Assembly (NCBI RefSeq): GCF_039523235.1
Contig: NZ_BAAAEX010000003.1
Reading direction: 5' to 3' (one strand)
Source of the DNA: Castellaniella ginsengisoli
GTDB lineage: Bacteria; Pseudomonadota; Gammaproteobacteria; Burkholderiales; Burkholderiaceae_B
DNA length: 64,000 nt
In this document: positions 1 through 8,396 of the stretch, piece after piece
Layout of the letters: every line of letters begins with the position of its first letter
Numbering within the stretch: the stretch's first letter is position 1
Notes under the pieces: model-generated
Database searches by the model: none
The model's input: only the letters and a program-made list of their open reading frames with translations
What the model was told of the DNA's origin: nothing
Position numbers and translations under genes: made by a program

Positions 1-855
1 GATCAGGTAACCGACCGCCCCGCCCTCGCCCGCTTCGCCCTGGCCCGAGCCGTACAGCAGCACCGCCGTCGGGCTGCCATGGATGCCGAGCTTGTGCTCC
101 AGCGAGGCGCACACGACATCGTTGCGGGCGCCCAGGCGGCCATCGTCGCCCACCAGGAACTTGGGCACGATGAACAAGGAAATGCCCTTGACACCCTTGG
201 GCGCATCCGGCGTGCGCGCCAACACCAGGTGGATGATGTTCTCGGCCATGTCATGATCCCCATACGTGATGAAGATCTTCTGGCCGGTGATGCGGTAGCT
301 GCCGTCGTCCTGGCGCACGGCCCGGGACTTGAGCAGCGCCAGATCGGAACCCGCCTGCGGTTCGGTCAGGTTCATGGTGCCGGTCCAGCGGCCTTCCAGC
401 AGCGGCGGGATGAAGCGGTCTTTCTGCGAGTCCGATCCCACCATGGACAAGGCTTCGACCACGCCATCGGTCAGCAGCGGACACAGAGAAAAGGCCAGAT
501 TCCCGGCATTGATGCTTTCGGTGACCGGCGCGGCGACGAGCTTGGGCAACCCCTGCCCGCCGAGTTCGGTGTCGTGCGGCAGGCCCTGCCAGCCGCCCTG
601 CGCGAACGCCTGGAACGCCGCCTTGAAGCCGGGGGTGGTGCGCACGCCCTCCTCGCTCCAGCGGGCCGGCTCGGTATCGCCCACGCGGTTCAGCGGCGCG
701 ACCTCCTGCTCGACGAAACGCGCGTTTTCTTCGAGCACGGCATCGACGAGATCCTCCGAGACCTCCTCGAAGCCGGGCAGCGCCAGCACGCCTTGCAGAT
801 CGGCCAGTTCGCGCAGAACGAAACGGATATCCTGGGTGGGAACCTGGTATGTCAT
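1..855 (-). CDS. acyl-CoA dehydrogenase, 3' end outside the window
   Basis: The frame is open from an ATG at 855 to the window edge, giving 285 codons with no stop, so the C-terminal half is missing. It is a flavin-dependent acyl-CoA dehydrogenase that passes electrons to ETF. The N-terminus (MTYQVPTQDIRFVLREL) resembles the short N-terminal extension of the large (about 600 aa) 3-methylmercaptopropionyl-CoA dehydrogenase-like (DmdC) subgroup. The segment TMNLTEPQAGSDL is the family's substrate/FAD loop, and KIFITYGDHDMAENI follows it. It lies 80 bases downstream of etfA in the same direction, which fits a supply of electrons to that ETF. The substrate cannot be read from the sequence. Confidence 0.85.
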   Translation of the reverse strand, partial: MTYQVPTQDIRFVLRELADLQGVLALPGFEEVSEDLVDAVLEENARFVEQEVAPLNRVGDTEPARWSEEGVRTTPGFKAAFQAFAQGGWQGLPHDTELGGQGLPKLVAAPVTESINAGNLAFSLCPLLTDGVVEALSMVGSDSQKDRFIPPLLEGRWTGTMNLTEPQAGSDLALLKSRAVRQDDGSYRITGQKIFITYGDHDMAENIIHLVLARTPDAPKGVKGISLFIVPKFLVGDDGRLGARNDVVCASLEHKLGIHGSPTAVLLYGSGQGEAGEGGAVGYLI

Positions 856-898
856 GACAATTCCTAAGGTGCGCGGGGAACATTCCCGCATGAAGCGG

Positions 899-922
899 CG
901 CGGGTCCCCGAAGGGACCCGCG
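899..922 (-). other. hairpin between etfA and the acyl-CoA dehydrogenase gene
   Basis: A perfect 10-bp inverted repeat (CGCGGGTCCC / GGGACCCGCG) has a 4-base loop and no T-run. It could dampen read-through from etfBA into the dehydrogenase gene or stabilise the upstream message. Without a T-run it is not a convincing intrinsic terminator. Confidence 0.45.
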
Positions 923-935
923 AGATCGTCCGGGC

Positions 936-1865
936 CTAGAGCGCCTGGACCAGTTCGGGCACGGCCTGGAACAGGTCGGCCACCAGGCCGTAGTCGGCCA
1001 CTCCGAAAATGGGCGCTTCGGCGTCCTTGTTGATCGCCACGATCACCTTGGAGTCCTTCATCCCCGCGAGGTGCTGGATCGCCCCCGAGATTCCGACGGC
1101 CACGTACAGTTGCGGCGCCACGATCTTGCCGGTCTGGCCCACCTGCCAGTCGTTGGGCGCATACCCCGCGTCCACGGCGGCGCGCGAAGCGCCCAGCGCC
1201 GCGCCCAGCTTGTCGGCCAGCGGATCCAGGATCTTGAAGTTTTCGGCGCTGCCCAACCCACGGCCGCCCGAAACCACGACCGTGGCAGCGGTCAGGTCGG
1301 GGCGGTCGCTCTTGGCCAGCTCGCGGCCCACGAAGGCCGATTTGCCTGCATCGGCCACGGCATCGACGGTCTCGACGGCGGCCGAGCCGCCTGCGGCATC
1401 CGCCGGATCGAAGGCCGTGGCGCGCACCGTGATGACCTTGGTCGCATCGGCGGACTGCACCGTCGCCAGCGCGTTGCCGGCGTAGATCGGCCGCACGAAC
1501 GTGTCGGCCGATTCGACGGCGACGATATCGGAGATCTGCGCCACATCGAGCTTGGCTGCGACGCGCGGGGCAACGTTCTTGCCCGAGGCCGTGGCGGCAA
1601 ACAGCAGATGGCTGTAGCCGCCGGCCACCGCCAGCACCTGCGCGGCCAGGTTCTCGGCCAGGCCTTCGGCCAGGGCCGGGCCGTCGGCCAGCAGGACCTT
1701 GCTCACCGAGGCGACCTGGGCGGCCTGATCGGCAACGGCGCGCGCACCGGAGCCGGCCACCAGGACGTGCACTTCGCCGCCGATGGCCGTTGCCGCAGCC
1801 ACGGCGTTGCGGGTCGCGGCGCCCAGTTGGGCGTTGTCATGTTCGGCAATAACCAGAATGCTCAT
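936..1865 (-). CDS. etfA: electron transfer flavoprotein alpha subunit
   Basis: 309 aa, the usual length. It is the FAD-binding subunit of the soluble ETF heterodimer, which carries electrons from acyl-CoA dehydrogenases to ETF-quinone oxidoreductase. The N-terminal half begins MSILVIAEHDNAQLG. The C-terminal FAD domain contains VVSGGRGLGSAENF, KLGAALGASRAAVDAG and GQTGKIVAPQLYVAVGISG, the conserved ETF-alpha signature. The start ATG at 1865 directly follows the etfB stop with no spacing, so the two are almost certainly translationally coupled. The acyl-CoA dehydrogenase downstream is a likely electron donor. Confidence 0.97.
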   Translation of the reverse strand: MSILVIAEHDNAQLGAATRNAVAAATAIGGEVHVLVAGSGARAVADQAAQVASVSKVLLADGPALAEGLAENLAAQVLAVAGGYSHLLFAATASGKNVAPRVAAKLDVAQISDIVAVESADTFVRPIYAGNALATVQSADATKVITVRATAFDPADAAGGSAAVETVDAVADAGKSAFVGRELAKSDRPDLTAATVVVSGGRGLGSAENFKILDPLADKLGAALGASRAAVDAGYAPNDWQVGQTGKIVAPQLYVAVGISGAIQHLAGMKDSKVIVAINKDAEAPIFGVADYGLVADLFQAVPELVQAL

Positions 1866-2615
1866 TTACACCACCTTCGCTTCGTTTTTCAGTTTGTCCA
1901 CCAGGGTCGCCACGTCGGGCACGATCACGCCGGCCGAACGGCTGGGCGGTTCGCTGACCTTGAGGGTCTTCAGGCGCGGCGCCACGTCCACGCCCAATGC
2001 GTCGGGAGCGAGGGTCTCCAGGGGTTTCTTCTTGGCCTTCATGATGTTGGGCAGCGTCACGTAGCGCGGCTCGTTCAGGCGCAGGTCGGTCGTGATGACG
2101 GCCGGCAGCGCCAGGCTGAGGGTTTCCAGACCGCCATCGACTTCACGGGTGACCTGGACGCGATCGCCCTGGACCTCGACCCGGCTGGCGTTGGTGGCCT
2201 GCGGCCAGTCGAGCAGCGCAGCCAGCATCTGGCCGGTCTGGTTGGCGTCGTCGTCGATCGCCTGTTTGCCGAGAATCACCAGGCCGGGCTGCTCTTTGTC
2301 CACCAGAGCCTTCAACAGCTTGGCCACCGCCAGCGGCTGCAGTTCGGCATCCGTCTGGACCAGGATGCCCCGGTCGGCGCCGATTGCCATGGCGGTGCGC
2401 AGGGTTTCCTGGCATTGCGCCACGCCGCAGGACACGGCCACGACCTCGGCCGCAGCGCCTTTTTCTTTCAGGCGGGTGGCCTCTTCGACGGCAATTTCGT
2501 CGAAGGGGTTCATGGACATCTTGACGTTGGCGATATCCACGCCAGTGTGATCGGATTTCACACGCACCTTGACGTTGTAGTCAACCACGCGCTTGACCGG
2601 TACCAGGACCTTCAT
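1866..2615 (-). CDS. etfB: electron transfer flavoprotein beta subunit
   Basis: 249 aa, the standard ETF-beta length when started at the ATG at 2615 (MKVLVPVKRVVDYNVKV). The frame is open further upstream to 2681, but that extension does not match the family. The protein binds AMP and contacts the dehydrogenase partners. Visible signatures are VDIANVKMSMNPFDEIAVEEA, split here by the text limit as MSMNPFDEIAVEEA, and LRLNEPRYVTLPNIMKAKKK near the C-terminus (the ETF-beta recognition loop region). It is the first gene of etfB-etfA, and its TAA abuts the etfA ATG. Confidence 0.97.
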   Translation of the reverse strand: MKVLVPVKRVVDYNVKVRVKSDHTGVDIANVKMSMNPFDEIAVEEATRLKEKGAAAEVVAVSCGVAQCQETLRTAMAIGADRGILVQTDAELQPLAVAKLLKALVDKEQPGLVILGKQAIDDDANQTGQMLAALLDWPQATNASRVEVQGDRVQVTREVDGGLETLSLALPAVITTDLRLNEPRYVTLPNIMKAKKKPLETLAPDALGVDVAPRLKTLKVSEPPSRSAGVIVPDVATLVDKLKNEAKVV

Positions 2616-2690
2616 CGAGCATACTCCAGAATGAGAAGAAAACAGGATGGCCGCGCCCGGCAGCGATGAATCGCGTCGCACGCAGCCCCA

Positions 2691-3614
2691 TCAGTAACCC
2701 CCCAGCGCCCGCACATGCGCTACTGCGCTGCGCCCCAGGGCGGACAGGTTGTAACCGCCTTCGAGAAAGCTGACGATCCGCCCCTGGGCGGATTCGGCCG
2801 CGACCTCGACCAGACGTTCGGTGATCCAGGCATAATCCGCCTCGACCAGTTTCAGACTGCCCATATCGTCTTCGCGGTGGGCATCGAATCCCGCGGACAC
2901 CAGGATCAGCTCGGGCCGGAAATCGCGCAACGCGGGCAGCCAGCGATCCGACACGATAGCGCGAATCACGTCGCCGCCGGCGTAAGCGTCGACCGGGACG
3001 TTGACCATATGCGGCCCCGGATGCTCCTGGCGAGTGTCCGGAAACAGCGGGTATTGATAAAAACTGCACATCATGACCCGGTCTTCGCCCAGGAAGGCTT
3101 CTTCGGTGCCGTTGCCGTGATGAACATCGAAATCCACGATGGCGATGCGCGACAAGCCATGATGATCCAGGGCATACCGGGCGGCGACGGCGATGTTGTT
3201 GAAGAAGCAGAACCCCAGGGCCTGCCCGGGCCGCGCGTGATGCCCGGGCGGGCGGATGGCGCAGAACGCCGTCTGCGCATGACCCGCCAGAATCTCGTCC
3301 AGAGCCGTCAGGCCGGCGCCGGCTGCCGCCCAGGCGGCCTGCAGCGTGTCCGGATTCATGATCGTGTCCGGATCCACCGGAAAATATCCGTGCGCGGGGG
3401 CGTGCTGGCGCAGAAACGCCAGATATTCCGGCGTGTGCACTCGCAGCACGTCCTCGGGTTCGGCCGGCCGGGCCGTGCGGTGAGACAGGAAATCCATCAG
3501 GCCGCTGGCAACCAGTTGATCGGCCACCGCATCCAGGCGTAGGGAGGATTCGGGGTGCCAGGCCCCCATCTCATGCAGTCGGCAGGCCGGATGGGTAATA
3601 TAGAGTGTCTCCAT
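2691..3614 (-). CDS. histone deacetylase-fold (acetoin-utilisation type) amidohydrolase
   Basis: 307 aa from ATG 3614 (METLYITHP). It belongs to the arginase/deacetylase superfamily of zinc hydrolases that remove acyl groups from amines. The family motifs are all present: RPPGHHA, the FFNNIAVAA segment, DFDVHHGNGTEEAF (metal ligands and active-site histidines), SAGFDAHREDDMG and FLEGGYNLSALG. The substrate is unknown; bacterial members act on acetylpolyamines or other acetylated amines. The frame stays open upstream to 3740, but the extra 42 codons would lie antisense to mltB and do not look conserved. Its start codon is only 10 bases from the divergent mltB start. Confidence 0.9.
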   Translation of the reverse strand: METLYITHPACRLHEMGAWHPESSLRLDAVADQLVASGLMDFLSHRTARPAEPEDVLRVHTPEYLAFLRQHAPAHGYFPVDPDTIMNPDTLQAAWAAAGAGLTALDEILAGHAQTAFCAIRPPGHHARPGQALGFCFFNNIAVAARYALDHHGLSRIAIVDFDVHHGNGTEEAFLGEDRVMMCSFYQYPLFPDTRQEHPGPHMVNVPVDAYAGGDVIRAIVSDRWLPALRDFRPELILVSAGFDAHREDDMGSLKLVEADYAWITERLVEVAAESAQGRIVSFLEGGYNLSALGRSAVAHVRALGGY

Positions 3615-3624
3615 AAGGGCGATT

Positions 3625-4818
3625 ATGTTCAGACCAACCCGTATTTTGCAAGTTGCCGTAGCGTCGCTTTTTATCTCGGGCTGCGCCAGCAGCCACAGCG
3701 GTTCGGAACCGCCAGCCGCCCCTCTCACGGAGGCGATCAATCAAACAATCGTTTCAAACGATCGTATTAATTCTAACAGAACACCGTCTCCTGGCAAACA
3801 GGGGGCGCAACCCGGCGACTTCGTGGGCGCCGATGGCCGCCTGCTGCCCGAGGTGCAGGCCTTCGCCCGTGAAACCGCAGCAGCGCACGCCCTGCCCCTG
3901 GAGGACGTCGAGGCCTTGCTGGCCGAAGCGCGCTACAACGCCACCGCTGCCCGGCTGATGGCGCCGCCCGCGCGCTCGGGGCGCATCCGCCGCGCCTGGA
4001 CCAGCTATCGCCAGCGCCACGTCGATGCGGTGCGCATCCGCGAAGGCGTCGCGTTCTGGCAGGCGCACCGCGCCGCGCTCGACCGGGCCAGCGACCGCAC
4101 GGGCGTGCCGCCCTCGGTCATCGTGGCCATCATCGGCATCGAAACCGTCTACGGACGCTATACCGGCGACCACCGCGTCCTCGATACCCTGGCCACCCTG
4201 GGCTTTCGCTACCCGGATCCGAACCGGCCCGAGCGCCAGGCGATGTTCCGTGCGCAACTGGCCGATCTGATCGTGCTGGACCACCGGGGAAGCCTGGACG
4301 CGCGGACGGTGGAAGGATCATTCGCCGGCGCCATGGGGCTGCCGCAATTCATGCCGGGCAGCCTGATGCGGTACGCCGTGGACGGCGATGGCGATGGCCG
4401 CGTGGATCTGGCCGGCAACACGGACGATGCCATCGCCTCGGTGGCGGCGTTCCTGCAGGCCCACGGCTGGGTGCGCGGCGCGCCGGTCTTCGCGCCCGTG
4501 GCGCTGCCCGCCGATGCGCTGCGGCTTGCCCAGGACGGCTTGAAGCCGGAAACCGGCTGGGCCGCATTGAAAGCGGCGGGCGCACGGGCGCTGCCGGGCG
4601 CAGACCCGGCCTGGCAGGATCTGGCGCTGGGGGTCATCGATCTGCGCGACGAAATCCGCGATACCCACGACGTGCGCTGCGCCACCCCGAACTTCTTCGC
4701 CATCACTCACTACAACCGCAGTTATTTCTATGCGGCCTCGGTAGCGGACCTGGCGCACGAAATCGCCGACCGCATCGGCTATGGCGATCCGAACCGGCTC
4801 GCCGGCCCGGGCCTCTGA
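3625..4818 (+). CDS. mltB: membrane-bound lytic murein transglycosylase B
   Basis: 397 aa. It cleaves the MurNAc-GlcNAc bond of peptidoglycan to leave 1,6-anhydro ends. The N-terminus is a lipoprotein signal with lipobox ISGC, acylated Cys at residue 20, so the enzyme should be anchored in the outer membrane. The catalytic glutamate is about residue 173 in GIETVYGRYTG. FAGAMGLPQFMPGS and HYNRSYFYAASVADLAHEI are further MltB-family blocks. AAGGG lies 8 bases ahead of the ATG. About 45 residues between the lipobox and the domain are low-complexity linker. It converges with cysM. Confidence 0.95.
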   Translation: MFRPTRILQVAVASLFISGCASSHSGSEPPAAPLTEAINQTIVSNDRINSNRTPSPGKQGAQPGDFVGADGRLLPEVQAFARETAAAHALPLEDVEALLAEARYNATAARLMAPPARSGRIRRAWTSYRQRHVDAVRIREGVAFWQAHRAALDRASDRTGVPPSVIVAIIGIETVYGRYTGDHRVLDTLATLGFRYPDPNRPERQAMFRAQLADLIVLDHRGSLDARTVEGSFAGAMGLPQFMPGSLMRYAVDGDGDGRVDLAGNTDDAIASVAAFLQAHGWVRGAPVFAPVALPADALRLAQDGLKPETGWAALKAAGARALPGADPAWQDLALGVIDLRDEIRDTHDVRCATPNFFAITHYNRSYFYAASVADLAHEIADRIGYGDPNRLAGPGL

Positions 4819-4837
4819 GTGTTTTTCGCGACGACGC

Positions 4838-5743
4838 TCAGTTGAAGACGCCGGAAGAAAGGTAGCGGTCGCCCCGGTCGCAGACAATGAAGACGATGGT
4901 GGCATCCCGCACTTCGGCGGCCACGCGCAGCGCGGCCACGGCTGCGCCGGCCGAGGAAATCCCGCCGAAGATGCCTTCCTCGGCGGCCAGGCGCCGGGCC
5001 ATGGTTTCCGCCTGCTCCTGGGTGATAGGCTCGAAGGCGTCGACGCCGGCCGGGTCGTAGATGCTGGGCTGGTAGGCTTCCGGCCACTTGCGGATGCCGG
5101 GAATGTGGGCGCCTTCGGCCGGCTGGGCGCCGATGATGCGCACCGCCGGATTGCGCTCGCGCAAGTACGAACCCACCCCCATGATGGTGCCGGTCGTGCC
5201 CATGGCGCTGACAAAATGCGTGATCCCGCCTTCGGTCTGCGTCCAGATCTCGGGCCCGGTGGTTTCGTAGTGCGCGCGGGGATTGTCGGCGTTGGAGAAT
5301 TGGTCCAGGACCTTGCCCTTGCCTTCGGACTGCATCCTCAGCGCCAGGTCGCGGGCATATTCCATGCCACCGCCCTGGGAAGGGGTCAAGATGAGTTCGG
5401 CCCCATACGCCGTCATGGCGGCGCAACGCTCTTGGGTCGAGTTGTCCGGCATGATCAGCACCATGCGGTAGCCACGCACGGCGGCCGCCATGGCCAGGGC
5501 GATCCCGGTGTTGCCGCTGGTCGCCTCGATCAGGGTGTCGCCGGGCCGGATATCGCCGCGCGCCTCCGCCTGCAGAATCATGCTGAGGGCGGCACGATCC
5601 TTGACCGAACCGGCCGGGTTGTGGCCCTCCAGCTTGGCCAGGATCACGTTGCCGCGCGGCTCGCCGACATCGCCCGGCAACCGCTGCAGGCGCACCAGGG
5701 GTGTGGAACCGATGATGTCTTCGATGGTGGGGTAGCTTTTCAT
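4838..5743 (-). CDS. cysM: cysteine synthase B (O-acetylserine sulfhydrylase)
   Basis: 301 aa from ATG 5743 (MKSYPTIEDIIGSTPLVRL), close to E. coli CysM (303 aa). This PLP enzyme converts O-acetylserine plus sulfide, or thiosulfate, to cysteine or S-sulfocysteine. The PLP lysine is K48 in NPAGSVKDRAA. The substrate loop EATSGNTGIALA and the phosphate-binding GTTGTIMGVG are intact. Upstream in-frame ATGs at 5752 and 5767 would add only a few residues. It follows the comEA-like gene by about 100 bases and may be transcribed with it or from its own promoter. Confidence 0.95.
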   Translation of the reverse strand: MKSYPTIEDIIGSTPLVRLQRLPGDVGEPRGNVILAKLEGHNPAGSVKDRAALSMILQAEARGDIRPGDTLIEATSGNTGIALAMAAAVRGYRMVLIMPDNSTQERCAAMTAYGAELILTPSQGGGMEYARDLALRMQSEGKGKVLDQFSNADNPRAHYETTGPEIWTQTEGGITHFVSAMGTTGTIMGVGSYLRERNPAVRIIGAQPAEGAHIPGIRKWPEAYQPSIYDPAGVDAFEPITQEQAETMARRLAAEEGIFGGISSAGAAVAALRVAAEVRDATIVFIVCDRGDRYLSSGVFN

Positions 5744-5846
5744 GGACGAAATCATACACCCGCCCACCCTTCCCGCCGGGCCTATCCCCGGACTGGAATA
5801 TGCTTATCAGAGAGCGGCATATCGCAGCCGGGGGCGGGCGGCGGAC

Positions 5847-6311
5847 TCAGCGCCTGGCTGGCGCGGGCCGGGTGGCGGCGGCCGGCCCGCCCGATCCGGC
5901 CGCTGCCCGGGCGGCGGCCCCCTGCCCCGACAGGCGCGTCCCCCCGCCGTCGATGGTCAGGCCCGCGGACTGCAGGGATTGGGCGCGGCGCGGGCCGATG
6001 CCGCGCACCCGGTCCGACAGGTCGGCGAACGATAAATAGCGCCCGCCGCGATCACGCTCGTCGAGAATGATCTGGGCGGTCTTGGGCCCGATGCCGCGAA
6101 TGCCGCGCAATTGATCCAGCGTGGCGGTGTTCAGGTCCACGGCGCCCGCCGTACCGGCCCAGGTCAGGGCCGCGATACCGGCCGCCGTCAGCAGATACGA
6201 CAGACTGTGGGGACGGCGGCGGCCCGCCCGGCGAGCGGCTGCCGGCACGCGGATGGCGTCGAAAGAACCGGACGGCGGCCGGCCGGCCGTGTGGTGCAGA
6301 AAAGGATTCAT
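5847..6311 (-). CDS. ComEA-family helix-hairpin-helix protein
   Basis: 154 aa from ATG 6311, chosen because AGGAG sits 6 bases upstream; the open frame runs on to 6449. A basic N-terminal tail is followed by one hydrophobic segment (YLLTAAGIAALTWAGTAGA) that acts as signal or anchor. Then comes a double helix-hairpin-helix domain: VDLNTATLDQLRGIRGIGPK and LSDRVRGIGPRRAQSL. The domain binds double-stranded DNA in the periplasm in transforming bacteria. The C-terminus is a low-complexity Ala/Gly/Pro tail. A role in DNA uptake is inferred from the family; no other competence genes are near. Confidence 0.85.
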   Translation of the reverse strand: MNPFLHHTAGRPPSGSFDAIRVPAAARRAGRRRPHSLSYLLTAAGIAALTWAGTAGAVDLNTATLDQLRGIRGIGPKTAQIILDERDRGGRYLSFADLSDRVRGIGPRRAQSLQSAGLTIDGGGTRLSGQGAAARAAAGSGGPAAATRPAPARR

Positions 6312-6459
6312 GACCGACTCCTGTGTGAATGAGGGTCTGGCCATGATGCATCCGCGCGAACGGAAAACGCAGGCGCCTTGATCCGGAATGTCCGCCCGGA
6401 AAACTACGCACATGCGGCCGGGGATCGGCCGGCCGCTGCGATGGGGCACCTCGCCGGGA

Positions 6460-7464
6460 TCAGCCGATCGCGAGTTTGCCGGATTCCAGCAGCCGGTTGA
6501 CGTAGGCGTTCACCCCCGTCTGCACGTCGCTGAAGGCGCCCGTGTAGCCGGCGGCGCGCAGTTGCGTCAGATCGGCCTGGGTATGGCTCTGGTAGCGGCC
6601 CTTGAGATCGTCGGGGAAAGGGATGTAGCGCAGGTGTCCGCCCGCTTCCAGTTCCGGCAGCGGCAGGGCCAGTTGTCCCTGGGAGACGCGCAGGCTGTTG
6701 ACCACCGTCTGGGCGACATCGTTGAAGGGCTGGGCGCGGCCGGTGCCGCAGTTGAAGATGCCGGAGACTTCCGGATGATCCAGGAAGTGCAGATTCACCT
6801 TGACCACATCGTCGATGAAGATGAAGTCGCGCTGCTGGCCGCCGTCCGGATACCCATCCCAGCCGCCGAACAGACGCACGTGGCCCTCGTTCGCGTACTG
6901 GTTCATGTTATGGAAAGCCACCGACGCCATGCGGCCCTTGTGCTGTTCGCGCGGGCCATAGACGTTGAAATAGCGCAGGCCGACCACCTGGGCCGTCAGA
7001 CGGTCCATGCGCCGGCGCAGCACCTGGTCGAACAGCAGTTTCGAATAGCCGTAAACATTCAGCGGCGATTCGCAATCCGGCGCCTCGACGTAGCGCGGGC
7101 CGGCTCCGTACACGGCAGCCGACGAGGCGTACAGGAAGGGGACTTCGCGCGCCTGGCAGTAGTCGAACAATTCCAGCGTCACGCGGAAGTTGTTGTCCAT
7201 CATGAAACGGCCGTCGCGCTCCGTCGTGTCGGAACAGGCGCCCTGATGAAACACCACATCGGGACGGGGCAGTTCACCCGCCAGCACCCGGCGGCGGAAC
7301 TCGTCTTTGTGCTGGTAGTCGGCGATGCCCAGGTCGACGAGGTTGCGGAACTTGTCTCCGTCGGCCAGGTCGTCGACCGCCAGGATGTCGGTCATGCCGC
7401 GGGCGTTCAAGCCACGGACCAGATTGCTGCCGATGAAGCCGGCCGCGCCGGTGACCACGATCAT
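6460..7464 (-). CDS. hldD: ADP-L-glycero-D-manno-heptose 6-epimerase
   Basis: 334 aa from ATG 7464 (MIVVTGAAGFIGSNLVRGL). An extended short-chain dehydrogenase that epimerises ADP-D-glycero- to ADP-L-glycero-manno-heptose, the last step before heptose goes into the LPS inner core. Visible are the NADP-binding GAAGFIGSN, the Tyr-Lys pair in NVYGYSKLLFDQ and RYFNVYGPREQHKGRMAS. The ATG overlaps the rfaE1 TGA in an ATGA arrangement, so it is coupled to the preceding kinase of the same pathway. Confidence 0.97.
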   Translation of the reverse strand: MIVVTGAAGFIGSNLVRGLNARGMTDILAVDDLADGDKFRNLVDLGIADYQHKDEFRRRVLAGELPRPDVVFHQGACSDTTERDGRFMMDNNFRVTLELFDYCQAREVPFLYASSAAVYGAGPRYVEAPDCESPLNVYGYSKLLFDQVLRRRMDRLTAQVVGLRYFNVYGPREQHKGRMASVAFHNMNQYANEGHVRLFGGWDGYPDGGQQRDFIFIDDVVKVNLHFLDHPEVSGIFNCGTGRAQPFNDVAQTVVNSLRVSQGQLALPLPELEAGGHLRYIPFPDDLKGRYQSHTQADLTQLRAAGYTGAFSDVQTGVNAYVNRLLESGKLAIG

Positions 7465-8396
7465 GATGACAATTCCTCTGAGGAGACGATGGAGGTGCCC
7501 AGCTTGCCGACGACGATGCCACCGGCGCGGTTGGCCCAGGTCATGGCCTCGAACCAATCCAGGCCGGCGGCCCGGGCGACCGCCAGGGTGGCCAGCACGG
7601 TATCGCCGGCGCCGGACACGTCGAAGACCTCGTGCGCCTGGGCATCCACGTGCTGGCGGCCCTGGGCGGTATACAGGGTCATGCCTTGTTCGGAACGGGT
7701 GATCAGCAGGCCTTCGAGATCCAGTTCCTGGCGCAAGGCCTGGGCGCGGCGCGTCAGGTCGTCTTCCGAATCCCAACGGCCGACGGCGTCCTGCATCTCG
7801 CTGCGGTTGGGCGTCACCAGGGTGGCCCCCCGGTAGCGCGGATAGCGGTGGCCTTTGGGATCGACCAGCACCGGGATGCCGCGCGCCCGCGCCGCCTGGA
7901 TCATGGGTTCGACGCGGGACAAAGCGCCCTTGGCATAGTCCGAGAGGACCAGCAGATCGTAGCCCGCCAGGACGGGGTCCAGGGCGGCGCCCAGCGCATC
8001 CAGCGCGCGCGCGCCCGGCCCCTGCTCGAAATCGACCCGCAACAACTGCTGCTGGCGGCCCAGCACCCGCATTTTCAGCGTGGTGTCCATGCCGTCGGCA
8101 TCCTCGATCAGATGGTCGTGCACGCCGGCCTCCTGCGCCAGGGCGCGCACACGCGCCCCGGCCTCGTCGGCCCCCACCACGCCCAGCAAGCCGACCTGGG
8201 CGCCCAGGGCGACGATATTGCGGGCCACATTGGCCGCTCCGCCCAGGCGGTCTTCCCGGCGGGCGACCCGCACCACGGGAACGGGGGCCTCGGGCGAGAT
8301 GCGGTCGACTTCGCCAAACCAGTAGCGGTCCAGCATGATGTCTCCGGCAACGAGGATCCGGGCGGCGGCGGCCGCCCGGGCCGGGAATGAGCTCAT
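7461..8396 (-). CDS. rfaE1: D-glycero-beta-D-manno-heptose-7-phosphate kinase (HldA/RfaE domain I)
   Basis: 311 aa from ATG 8396 (MSSFPARAAAAARILVAGD). A PfkB-family sugar kinase that adds the 1-phosphate in ADP-heptose synthesis. Motifs are GGAANVARNIVALGA near the N-terminus and DVSGAGDTVLATLAVA, holding the catalytic Asp, near the C-terminus. It is a stand-alone kinase: the adenylyltransferase half found in E. coli HldE is absent and no hldC is in the window. It overlaps lapB upstream and hldD downstream, each by 4 bases (ATGA). Confidence 0.95.
   Translation of the reverse strand: MSSFPARAAAAARILVAGDIMLDRYWFGEVDRISPEAPVPVVRVARREDRLGGAANVARNIVALGAQVGLLGVVGADEAGARVRALAQEAGVHDHLIEDADGMDTTLKMRVLGRQQQLLRVDFEQGPGARALDALGAALDPVLAGYDLLVLSDYAKGALSRVEPMIQAARARGIPVLVDPKGHRYPRYRGATLVTPNRSEMQDAVGRWDSEDDLTRRAQALRQELDLEGLLITRSEQGMTLYTAQGRQHVDAQAHEVFDVSGAGDTVLATLAVARAAGLDWFEAMTWANRAGGIVVGKLGTSIVSSEELSS

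Noticed and set aside
1071..2669. 532-codon frame antisense to etfA and etfB
   Set aside because: Spans both genes on the opposite strand with no recognisable domain; a composition artefact.
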